NCBI RefSeq assembly: GCF_006385135.1
Contig: NZ_CP041025.1
Coordinates: 2,015,501 to 2,079,500, forward strand
Length of the DNA stretch: 64,000 bases
Direction of reading: 5' to 3'
Source of the DNA: Paremcibacter congregatus
GTDB taxonomy: Bacteria > Pseudomonadota > Alphaproteobacteria > Sphingomonadales > Emcibacteraceae
This document shows, in pieces, positions 56,297 through 64,000 of the stretch (positions within the stretch are counted from its first letter, which is position 1; every line of letters begins with the position of its first letter). The notes under the pieces were generated by a model. It was not told the origin of the DNA. It saw only the letters and a list, made by a program, of their open reading frames with translations, and did not search any database. A program made the translations under genes and the position numbers.

Positions 56297-58837
56297 TTAA
56301 TAAATGCCACCGGTACCGGTGCGAAGTTTGGTCTTTGTTTGCACCAGAGAATTAATCCCGTCAAGAACTTCACCATTTTTTGTCGGGAAAGTTCCTTGAC
56401 GGAAGGCTTCGAGAATGGTGTTTTTCTCGCCAACGGCCGCCAGTTGTCCGGTTTTCGGATTGACCCGCACCAGGCGGACCCCTTCAGGAATCCGGAAGGG
56501 AATAACTGGCGCGCCTTTTGTTGCATATTTCATAAAGTCCCGGAAAATTGGTACTGCAACTGACGAGCCTTCCTCATATTTTCCCAAAGAACGTGGCTTG
56601 TCGAAGCCGACAAACACCCCCACCACCAGATCCGGTGAAAAGCCGATAAACCAAGTATCGAAGCTGTCATCCGACGTCCCGGTTTTTCCCGCCAAAGGTT
56701 TCTTCAGGGCGCGAATGCGTATCCCTGTGCCGCGTTGTACAACGCCTTCCATCATGGACACCATCTGATATGCCGTTACCGGGTCCATGACTTCCTTGCG
56801 CGGATCAGGAATTTGGGGTTCGCTCTGATCGTTCCAGGCTTCAACCTGACAGGACGGACAGTCGCGCCTGTCATTTCGGAAGATGGTTTTGCCATAGCGG
56901 TCCTGAATACGATCAACGAAAGTTGGTGTGATTTCCTTGCCACCATTCACCACCATACCGTAGGCCGTGGTCATTTTTAGCAGAGTAGATTCCCCCGCCC
57001 CCAATGACATGGACAAAAGTTTAGGCATATCATCCATGATATTCATGCGTTCCGCCATCTCGACAATGCTGTCCATCTTAAGATATTGCGCCAGGCGTAC
57101 GGTCATCAGGTTACGGGATTTTTCAATACCCAGCCGCAGCGTACTGGCGCCGTAAAACTTATTGCTTGAATTCTGCGGTTTCCATTTCCCCATACCATAG
57201 CCTTGTTCAATAACGAAAGGCGCATCAAGGATCAGGCTTGACGGGGTAAACCCCTGTTCCAGGGCCGCCGCATACACAAACGGCTTAAAGGCCGATCCCG
57301 GTTGACGTTCGGCCTGGGTTGCCCGGTTATATTCGCTGCGTTGGTAATCAAACCCTCCAACCATGGCAAGGACCCGACCTGTATGTGGGTCCATGGCGAC
57401 CAAGGAACCGTTGATTTCCGGTATTTGCCGCAATCCAAAATGACGTGCAGGCGCCTGTAGATCAAGATCAATGGTTTCAAGACCATCCACGCCAGAGGTT
57501 TCATCCGCCGCAGTGGCTTCGGGTTTTGCCGGATCATCAGCACGCTCTATTTCCTCAACCACCACCACATCACCGACATTAAGGACGTCACTGACTTTTT
57601 CAACCTTGGGACCAAGGTATTCTTTCGGTAACCAGGGCCGTGCCCAGGTCATTTCGTCGAGCGGGATTACAGCCCCCGCCCCTTCCGACAACATAATCGT
57701 CGCCTGATCATCGGCAACATCCGTAACCAGCGCCAGTTGCCAGCTTTTGATGCCCAGAGGAATATCCTGGTCTATGATGGCCTGCAATTTTTCGCGTTTA
57801 CTCTCTTCAGACATCATATTCGCCAAGGGAATTTGACTTACAGGACCACGCCAGCCATGACGTCGATCATACACGATCAGGCCCTTCTTCAATTCCCGCT
57901 CGGCAATCACCTGATAGTCCGGTTGCAATGACGTCCGGACAAAAAGCCCTCCTTCGTAAAGCTCTTCATCACCAAACATACGTTTCAGGTCCCGACGCAC
58001 TTCTTCGGTGAAATATTCCGCCTTGAAGGTGCGGGTACGATCCCGGCTGGCCGTCACCAAAGGCTTGTTCTGGGCTGTGACCATTTCCTGTTCGGTAATA
58101 TAGCCTTCTTCAGCCATGCGCTTCAGCACCCAGTTCCTACGCCCAACAGCCTTGTCGTATTTGCGGATCGGGTGGTAATTATTCGGGGCCTTCGGCACAG
58201 CTGCCAGATAGGCCATTTCTTCCAGTTCCAGCTCATCAATCGGTTTGTTGAAATAACTCAAGGCCGCCGCCGCAACACCGTAAGAGCCGTAGCCGAGGTA
58301 ATTCTCATTAAGATATAATTCGAGGATCTGGTCTTTGGTGAATGCCTTTTCAATCCGGTAGGCCAGGATGGCCTCCTTGATTTTACGCTCATAGGTCTGA
58401 ATGCCCGTCAGCAGGAAATTTTTCGCCACCTGCTGGGTGATGGTCGAGGCCCCGACCTTCCGTCGCCCGGTAAAAACATTCTTGATATTAACGAATACAG
58501 CCCGCATCAGCCCCATATAGGAAATGCCGCCGTGTTCGTAAAAATTCTTGTCTTCCGCCGATAAATAGGCCTGAATCAATTTCGGGGGCACGGCAGAAAT
58601 GGGAATGAACAATCTTTTCTGCTTGGCATATTCCGACAACAGGCTGCCGTCCCCGGCGTAAATCCGACTAACGATCGGGGGCTCATAATTTTCCAGCTGT
58701 GAATAATCCGGCAGATCCTTGCCATAATGATTCAATACATAGACAATACCGACGCCGAGCGTGACAGCGCCAATCAGCAGCAATGCGATCCCGCCACCCA
58801 ACAGGTTTACCCATAATTTGCGTCGTTTCATTACCAT
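56297..58837 (-). CDS. mrcA: Penicillin-binding protein 1A
   Basis: This 846-aa bifunctional class A PBP polymerises and crosslinks peptidoglycan in the periplasm. One N-terminal TM helix (about 10-33) is followed by the transglycosylase domain (SAEDKNFYEHGGIS, ITQQVAKNFLLTG), an OB-like insert (about 320-450), and the transpeptidase domain with SxxK (PGSAFKPFVYAAALEQG), SRN (KSRNLMTVRLA) and KTG (AGKTGTSDDSFDTW). ATG at 58837 is used; a second at 58831 is possible. It lies just upstream of prfB on the same strand. Confidence 0.95.
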   Translation of the reverse strand: MVMKRRKLWVNLLGGGIALLLIGAVTLGVGIVYVLNHYGKDLPDYSQLENYEPPIVSRIYAGDGSLLSEYAKQKRLFIPISAVPPKLIQAYLSAEDKNFYEHGGISYMGLMRAVFVNIKNVFTGRRKVGASTITQQVAKNFLLTGIQTYERKIKEAILAYRIEKAFTKDQILELYLNENYLGYGSYGVAAAALSYFNKPIDELELEEMAYLAAVPKAPNNYHPIRKYDKAVGRRNWVLKRMAEEGYITEQEMVTAQNKPLVTASRDRTRTFKAEYFTEEVRRDLKRMFGDEELYEGGLFVRTSLQPDYQVIAERELKKGLIVYDRRHGWRGPVSQIPLANMMSEESKREKLQAIIDQDIPLGIKSWQLALVTDVADDQATIMLSEGAGAVIPLDEMTWARPWLPKEYLGPKVEKVSDVLNVGDVVVVEEIERADDPAKPEATAADETSGVDGLETIDLDLQAPARHFGLRQIPEINGSLVAMDPHTGRVLAMVGGFDYQRSEYNRATQAERQPGSAFKPFVYAAALEQGFTPSSLILDAPFVIEQGYGMGKWKPQNSSNKFYGASTLRLGIEKSRNLMTVRLAQYLKMDSIVEMAERMNIMDDMPKLLSMSLGAGESTLLKMTTAYGMVVNGGKEITPTFVDRIQDRYGKTIFRNDRRDCPSCQVEAWNDQSEPQIPDPRKEVMDPVTAYQMVSMMEGVVQRGTGIRIRALKKPLAGKTGTSDDSFDTWFIGFSPDLVVGVFVGFDKPRSLGKYEEGSSVAVPIFRDFMKYATKGAPVIPFRIPEGVRLVRVNPKTGQLAAVGEKNTILEAFRQGTFPTKNGEVLDGINSLVQTKTKLRTGTGGIY

Positions 58838-58966
58838 AATTCGATGAACTTTATCCCAGCCAACTTGTCATACTTTCCTTTTGATAACGCATAAATATGG
58901 CAGTCCCATGTCCTAAGCAAGCAAAACCCGCCATATTCCAATCACGCGGCGTATCGGGTTTGATCT

Positions 58967-60199
58967 TCATTCTGCATAGGTGGCATATTGTCTGGCGAAG
59001 AAGCGATCCGCCGCCTTGACTATAGAGCGGCCGATATTGCGTTGAGTTTCTTTCTGCATCAGCATTTTCGCGTCCTGGCTGTTGGTCAGATACCCCAGTT
59101 CCAGTAAAACAGACGGCACATCCAGCCCCTTCAAAACTATCAGGTTAGCGGTTCGATGCGGGTTTGTGCGCACCAACACCACCTTCTTTAATTGTGGCAC
59201 CAGTTCATTGGCGAACGAGCTGGACAAATTCATGGTTTCCCGTTTTACCAGATCAATCAGGATTGACTGAACTATGTCGATCTCTTCCTCAAGATCCATC
59301 CCGGCGATAATATCGGATTTATTTTCACGCCGCGCCAGCGCCGCCGCTTCACGGTCAGAGGCACGCTCCGATAGGGTATAAACCGTCGCCCCCCTTACTT
59401 TCGCGCTTTTGAAACTGTCTGCATGGACAGAGATAAACAGATCGGCCTGCAGATTATGGGCAATCCGGGTACGGTTGTGGAATTTGACATAGACATCTGT
59501 ATCGCGGGTCATGACAACCTGATAACGCCCTGTCTTCTCAAGTTCCTCTTTTATGGTATGAGCTGCGGACAGAACCACTGTTTTTTCCGGGAACCCCCGG
59601 TATTTCGTACTGCCAAGGTTCCCTGGGTCATGCCCCCCATGTCCCGGATCAAGTACAATCAGCTTTTTCGTACGCAGGCTTCTGATGTCAGCCGGTTGTG
59701 GTTTTTTCGGGGCGGACGCCACCCGGCGTTTGACCGGTCGCTTCGAGGCTTCCTGAAACGCTTTGTTACTTACTTCTTTAAGATCAAGAACAAAACGATA
59801 GGGTTTGCCTTTCCGGGCCTTGATCATGAAAGAATTCGCCACATTCACCGGTTTATTTACATCCAGAACAATACGAGACGTCCCGGGTTTAAACAACCCG
59901 TACCGATATTGGTCGATAAAGCCGCGCCCCTTAGCCCCGCCTGTGTTATTTTTCCAGGTCACTTCGGTAATATCAATCACCACCCGGTTAGGGTTTGCGA
60001 GCGTGAAGACGTTATACTTAATGTTTTGATTAATATCGAGGACAAATCGGGTTTTGTTTTTACTTTGACCGATACGAATATCGGCCACTTGCGGGGCGGC
60101 TACAGCATGTGTGGCGATCACATCAACAGACAGGCAACCCGCCAAAGTCAAAAGTGCACATATAATCCCGATGCAGCTGCTTTTAAATTTCCTCGCCAT
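58967..60199 (-). CDS. N-acetylmuramoyl-L-alanine amidase (AmiC type)
   Basis: This 410-aa exported amidase cleaves the peptide from peptidoglycan for cell separation. It has a signal peptide over about 1-35, an AMIN localisation domain (about 40-145), a basic Pro-rich linker and an Amidase_3 zinc domain (about 180-400). Zinc-site marks are VLDPGHGGHDPG, SVHADSF and LLELGYLTN; a regulatory helix probably lies in EIDIVQSILIDLVKRE. It is usually activated by an EnvC/NlpD-like LytM factor, not present here. It is followed by PBP1A. Confidence 0.94.
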   Translation of the reverse strand: MARKFKSSCIGIICALLTLAGCLSVDVIATHAVAAPQVADIRIGQSKNKTRFVLDINQNIKYNVFTLANPNRVVIDITEVTWKNNTGGAKGRGFIDQYRYGLFKPGTSRIVLDVNKPVNVANSFMIKARKGKPYRFVLDLKEVSNKAFQEASKRPVKRRVASAPKKPQPADIRSLRTKKLIVLDPGHGGHDPGNLGSTKYRGFPEKTVVLSAAHTIKEELEKTGRYQVVMTRDTDVYVKFHNRTRIAHNLQADLFISVHADSFKSAKVRGATVYTLSERASDREAAALARRENKSDIIAGMDLEEEIDIVQSILIDLVKRETMNLSSSFANELVPQLKKVVLVRTNPHRTANLIVLKGLDVPSVLLELGYLTNSQDAKMLMQKETQRNIGRSIVKAADRFFARQYATYAE

Positions 60200-60733
60200 A
60201 AAATTCTATCTATCTTAATTAACCTTGCCCGTGGATCATTTTTCGCATGACCGAACATAATTTTTACCTGAAAGTCGTCACTTTAGCAATTTTCCATTAA
60301 TCAAATATAAAAATAAATGCTTTAGCTATTGTAGATAGCCACCACTATGGTTATGTTATAAACGTTATCAAAAAAAGAGATAATAAAGAAACGACCCCGG
60401 GTTTAGAACACCCTGCGTGTCAAAAATGTGCTTTTTAATGCTGATTTTTGAGACCAAAAAAACGGGTCAAAATAATAACTTGAGAATCCCGTATACGGGT
60501 TCCACACAAATTGATTAAGAAAATGAATTCTTGCGCCCATAGCATGAAAGCACCTCAACAGTTTATACAGGTCGACCTTCTGTCACACCTATTTGGACTG
60601 ATTTTTGCTTTCCATAAGTCTCGGGACGCAGCTGAAATAACCCCCACCCTATTAAACAGCCAGAAACCAGCTCGCCATCAAAATGCATTCCGCATTAGAG
60701 GTTTGAGCGGTCACGGTTGTGGAGAAAACTTAA
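60200..60733. other. Long leader/intergenic region of rne
   Basis: This 534-bp region between the divergent amidase and rne genes has no credible gene. It is AT-rich at 60250-60380 and holds the palindrome CCCGTATACGGG (60488-60499). A long 5' leader is expected here, as rne mRNAs in other bacteria are autoregulated through the leader. Confidence 0.55.
60488..60499. repeat. 12-bp perfect palindrome in rne leader
   Basis: CCCGTATACGGG is fully palindromic and lies 234 bp before the rne ATG. It may be an operator for rne or for the divergent amidase gene. Confidence 0.5.
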
Positions 60734-63601
60734 ATGACATTAAAAATGTTAATCGATGCGACACACGAGGAAGAAACTCGTGTCGCGATCGTCGACGGCA
60801 ACAGAGTCGAGGAATTTGATTACGAATCTTCTGCAAAGAAACAAATCAAAGGCAATATCTATCTCGCCAAAATCACCCGCGTAGAGCCTTCACTTCAGGC
60901 GGCCTTCGTGGAATATGGAGGTAACCGTCATGGCTTCCTCGCCTTTAGCGAAATCCATCCCGATTATTATCAGATTCCGGTTTCCGACCGGGAAGCACTG
61001 ATCGCGGAAGAAACAGCAGCTTATGAATCTCTTCTGGAAAAAGAAGAGATCGAAGAAGAAGAAATTGTCGAGAAGAAACCGAAAAAACGTGCCCCACGAC
61101 GCGCCAGAAAACCCGCCCGGGCAAAAACAGACGACACAGAAGTGACGCCAAAAACCCCTGCTGAAGAGGCCGCTGAAACTGAGGACCCGTCTGCCAACAC
61201 AGAAACTCCCGAAGGGATTGTTCCTGCGGAATCAGTAGCTGAAACTGCATCTGCAGCAGAAGCCCCAGAAGCTGATCACGCAGGAGCGTCTGAAAATGAC
61301 GCCGCTGGGTCCGATGACAAACCGACGACAAAGGCGGAAAGCGTATCTGATCCGGACACCATCACGGAAGAGGTCACCTCTGACGATCATGACAGTGATG
61401 ATGAGCCAATTATAGTGGCAGACACGGCCCCATCCAACGTCAAGGAAGTCAACGGCGACGATGACCATGACGAAGACGATGACGATGATACCGAAATCGC
61501 CGGCTCTCAAGTTCTTGACGACGAAGAAGCCGAAGAAAAACTGCGTATTAAAATCGCCAAAGGCCTGCGTCGTAAATATAAAATTCAGGAAGTCATCAAG
61601 AAAAACCAGATCGTTCTGGTTCAGGTGGTAAAAGAAGAACGCGGCAACAAAGGCGCGGCCTTGACCACTTATCTATCTCTGCCAGGACGCTACTGTGTTC
61701 TGATGCCAAATACCCTGCATGGCGGTGGCGTCAGCCGCAAGATCGCCAGCGCCAGCGAACGCAAATCCCTGAAAAAAATCTTGTCCGATCTGGATATGCC
61801 AACCGGCATCGCCTGTATTATCAGGACGGCTGGCCACAACCGGACCAAGACGGAAATCAAGCGTGACTTCGATTATCTGATCCGCACATGGGAAGGAATT
61901 CGGGAACGCACGTTGAAATCCGTTGCCCCTGTCCTTATCAATGAGGAAGGCGACCTGATCAAACGCAGCATCCGCGACCTTTATACCAGGGACATCGAGG
62001 AAATCCTGGTCGAAGGTGAAGGAGGGTATAAAACCGCCCGAAATTTCATGAAATTGCTGATGCCAAGCCATGCCCGCAAGATCAAACATTACACGGACCC
62101 GATCCCGCTGCTGCATCGTTATCAGGTGGAAAGCCAGCTCGATTCCATGTATTCCCCGATCGTACAGCTGAAATCCGGGGGCTATATCGTCATCAACCCG
62201 ACGGAAGCCCTGGTCTCGATCGATGTCAACTCTGGCAAGGCGACCAAAGAACATAATATCGAAGAAACCGCCCGCAAAACCAACCTGGAAGCCGCAGAAG
62301 AAGTCGCCCGTCAGCTACGTCTTCGCGACATGGCCGGACTGATTGTGATTGATTTCATCGATATGGAAGTCCGCGGCAACAACAGGGCCGTTGAACAGAA
62401 GATGAAAGATTGCCTGAAATCCGACCGGGCCCGTATTCAGGTTGGCCGGATCAGCAGCTTTGGACTGATGGAAATGTCCCGCCAGCGTCTACGCGCCGGG
62501 GTTCTGGAATCCAGCACAACCGCTTGCCCTCATTGTGAAGGCGCGGGTGTCATTCGTTCTGTTGAATCACAGGTCCTGCATATCCTGCGGGCACTGGAAG
62601 AAGAAGGTATTAAAGGCCGTAATAAAAACGCCACCATCTATCTACCGGAAAAAACGGCAATCTATCTGTTGAATAACAAAAAAGCCAAGCTGGTCAGCCT
62701 GGAAGAACAATATGATTTCGCCATCGAGGTCGCCATTGACAGCAGCCTGACCGAAGCCGGTTACCGGCTTGAGCTTCCCGTATCCGACAGCAAGAAAAAT
62801 GATCGTCGGCCTGTGGCACAGCCGAAGAAATCTTCCGGTCGCGATCATCGCGAACCCCACCAGGGACGGCAGGATCGCGAACAATCCGCCAATGAACGGC
62901 GTAACCGTCAACGCAATGAGAACCGCAAAAATCGTGACCGTGGTCCACAAGGTGAAACCGATCAGGAAGATAATGAGTCACCCGACACTGCATCTGACAA
63001 CCGCCCGGAAAATGCCGCTCCTGAAAAACAGGAAAACAAACCACGTCGCCGGCGTCGCCGTTCCCGTCGCGGCGGGAATTCGGATGCACAGGATACGACC
63101 ACCGAAACACCAGAGAACGTAGCTGCAGAGGCGACCGTCACTCCTGACAGCGGTTCCGACAACGAGCCGACTAGCGAAGCCAAACCTGCGGATGCAACGA
63201 CAGAGGAAAAACCCAAACGGCGCAGACGCACCCGCAGCCGTCGCAAGCCGGACTCCGAAGGCGCGACGGAAACGGATTCAGCAGATGCTGGTGCGAAATC
63301 TTCTGATGAAAAAACAGAGCCTGATAGCAAGGTAGACACAGACGCGGCGGAGAAAAAACCCGTTCGACGCCCTTATCCGCCACAGGCCCGCAGCCGTAGA
63401 AAAGCCGCGGAACCTGCTGAAAAGTCAGCTGAAAAACCTTCTGACAAGGCGCCTGAAAAGGAACCAAAGAAAGCGGTCGAAAAACCTGTCCCTGCCCCCG
63501 CGGCTAAGGAAGCGGCACCGAAGCCAGCTCCTGCCAAGGATGTCAGCGACAAACCCGCAGAGCCCAAGAAAAGCGGCTGGTGGCAGCGTACTTTCGGCTG
63601 A
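60734..63601 (+). CDS. rne: Ribonuclease E
   Basis: This 955-aa endoribonuclease acts in mRNA decay and rRNA/tRNA processing. The S1 domain (KGNIYLAKITRVEPSLQAAFVEYGGNRHGFL, in part) is split by a ~165-aa acidic insert (about 95-265), typical of alphaproteobacteria. The RNase H/DNase I-like core has catalytic Asp residues in VSIDVNSGKAT and LIVIDFIDM, and a Zn-link in TTACPHCEGAG. The C-terminal ~250 residues are disordered, with Arg-rich (RRRRRRSRRGG, KPKRRRRTRSRRK) and acidic blocks for degradosome binding, ending in WWQRTFG. It has its own terminator at 63626-63655. Confidence 0.96.
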   Translation: MTLKMLIDATHEEETRVAIVDGNRVEEFDYESSAKKQIKGNIYLAKITRVEPSLQAAFVEYGGNRHGFLAFSEIHPDYYQIPVSDREALIAEETAAYESLLEKEEIEEEEIVEKKPKKRAPRRARKPARAKTDDTEVTPKTPAEEAAETEDPSANTETPEGIVPAESVAETASAAEAPEADHAGASENDAAGSDDKPTTKAESVSDPDTITEEVTSDDHDSDDEPIIVADTAPSNVKEVNGDDDHDEDDDDDTEIAGSQVLDDEEAEEKLRIKIAKGLRRKYKIQEVIKKNQIVLVQVVKEERGNKGAALTTYLSLPGRYCVLMPNTLHGGGVSRKIASASERKSLKKILSDLDMPTGIACIIRTAGHNRTKTEIKRDFDYLIRTWEGIRERTLKSVAPVLINEEGDLIKRSIRDLYTRDIEEILVEGEGGYKTARNFMKLLMPSHARKIKHYTDPIPLLHRYQVESQLDSMYSPIVQLKSGGYIVINPTEALVSIDVNSGKATKEHNIEETARKTNLEAAEEVARQLRLRDMAGLIVIDFIDMEVRGNNRAVEQKMKDCLKSDRARIQVGRISSFGLMEMSRQRLRAGVLESSTTACPHCEGAGVIRSVESQVLHILRALEEEGIKGRNKNATIYLPEKTAIYLLNNKKAKLVSLEEQYDFAIEVAIDSSLTEAGYRLELPVSDSKKNDRRPVAQPKKSSGRDHREPHQGRQDREQSANERRNRQRNENRKNRDRGPQGETDQEDNESPDTASDNRPENAAPEKQENKPRRRRRRSRRGGNSDAQDTTTETPENVAAEATVTPDSGSDNEPTSEAKPADATTEEKPKRRRRTRSRRKPDSEGATETDSADAGAKSSDEKTEPDSKVDTDAAEKKPVRRPYPPQARSRRKAAEPAEKSAEKPSDKAPEKEPKKAVEKPVPAPAAKEAAPKPAPAKDVSDKPAEPKKSGWWQRTFG

Positions 63602-63625
63602 GCTCAGCGACACCTGCTAAATTAG

Positions 63626-63655
63626 AAAAGGCCCGGCTAACGTCGGGCCTTTTTT
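63626..63655 (+). terminator. Rho-independent terminator after rne
   Basis: The stem AAAAGGCCCG / CGGGCCTTTT (63626-63635, 63644-63653) has an 8-nt loop and a T6 tail, 24 nt past the rne stop. Confidence 0.9.
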
Positions 63656-63759
63656 GATGATAACCACGTCTCGTTTCCGGCCTTAACTTCACCACAATGT
63701 GACAGCATGCTGTCCTTATTGAATTGACGGAACCTGCAACACAATTTAACGTAGACGCT

Positions 63760-64000
63760 ATGTATATAAATTTGAGAAAATCATTTGCCCATCGGCTGTT
63801 ATGCCTCACCACCATTGTGACATTAGGCTTCAGCAATTTCAGCTATGCCCGCAGCGGCGGCGGCCTTTCAATTCTGCGTGATGCCGAGATCGAGCATACC
63901 ATCCGCATGATGTCCGAACCAATTTTCGATGCGGCAGAGCTCGACAAAAACGCGGTCAGCACTTACCTGATCAATGACGACAGCCTGAATGCTTTTGTCG
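63760..64000 (+). CDS. M48-family metallopeptidase, N-terminal part (cut by window edge)
   Basis: The first 80 codons of a secreted protein: a signal peptide over about 1-31 (ending in SYA), then LSILRDAEIEHTIRMMSEPIFDAAELD...AVSTYLINDDSLNAFV. This is the start of the M48/BepA-like peptidase that follows rne in many alphaproteobacteria. The HExxH site would lie past the window edge and is not seen. Confidence 0.85.
   Translation, partial: MYINLRKSFAHRLLCLTTIVTLGFSNFSYARSGGGLSILRDAEIEHTIRMMSEPIFDAAELDKNAVSTYLINDDSLNAFV

Noticed and set aside
60511-60819. 102-aa ORF before rne
   Set aside because: It overlaps the rne start in another frame, has no ribosome site worth noting and no recognisable domain.

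Overview
The window looks like chromosomal DNA of an alphaproteobacterium with intermediate GC content. The evidence is the gene families and their order: popZ beside valS, an NDUFS4-like complex I subunit, a double cold-shock-domain protein beside a DUF192 protein, uvrC-pgsA-moaD-moaE, and rne / amidase / PBP1A / prfB. A deep-branching marine-type lineage (Kordiimonadales, Emcibacterales or similar) is a guess, not a demonstration. No insertion sequence, phage, CRISPR array or rRNA operon was seen.

Region by region. (1) 1-9.5 kb is housekeeping: the valS 5' part, popZ, a TolC-family protein, a PCMT-like methyltransferase, thiolase, an unknown lipoprotein, tRNA-Cys, tRNA-Arg, tRNA-Pro, a complex I accessory subunit, DUF192 and a double CSD protein. 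(2) 9.9-12.2 kb carries nhaB and a SufU-like scaffold. (3) 12.2-16.8 kb carries two tandem bufferin-type (gig-like) RiPP loci. Each has a small secreted Cys-rich precursor, a DUF692/MNIO oxidase and a DUF2063 partner; the downstream locus also has a DoxX protein. These probably make modified cysteine peptides that bind copper or other soft metals. (4) 17.3-24.5 kb carries MscS, then an RND pump operon (permease, adaptor) that continues into a LytS-type kinase and a LytTR regulator. (5) 24.5-47 kb is an exosortase A (XrtA/PEP-CTERM) exopolysaccharide and surface-protein region. It has three or four glycosyltransferases, PrsK/PrsR, two PrsT-type TPR proteins, a PEP-CTERM-associated acyltransferase, an MMPL-type RND exporter, a PaaK/CapK-like adenylate-forming enzyme and one PEP-CTERM-type substrate protein. 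XrtA itself is not in the window. (6) 47-64 kb is again conserved housekeeping: a DAG-kinase-like protein, a CaCA exchanger, FolB, uvrC-pgsA-moaD-moaE, an M49-like lipoprotein, prfB with a programmed +1 frameshift, PBP1A, an AmiC-type amidase, RNase E and the start of an M48 peptidase.

The best regulatory finding is in the divergent intergenic region 43594-44088. A consensus sigma-54 promoter lies upstream of the PEP-CTERM gene, with two 17-bp similar boxes (43809-43825 and 43920-43936) further upstream. The locus's own PrsK/PrsR pair encodes a sigma-54 activator with a GAFTGA motif, so a self-contained circuit can be proposed. The best candidates for undescribed biology are the paired bufferin loci with an intra-operon terminator, and the ligase / acyltransferase / MMPL exporter trio.
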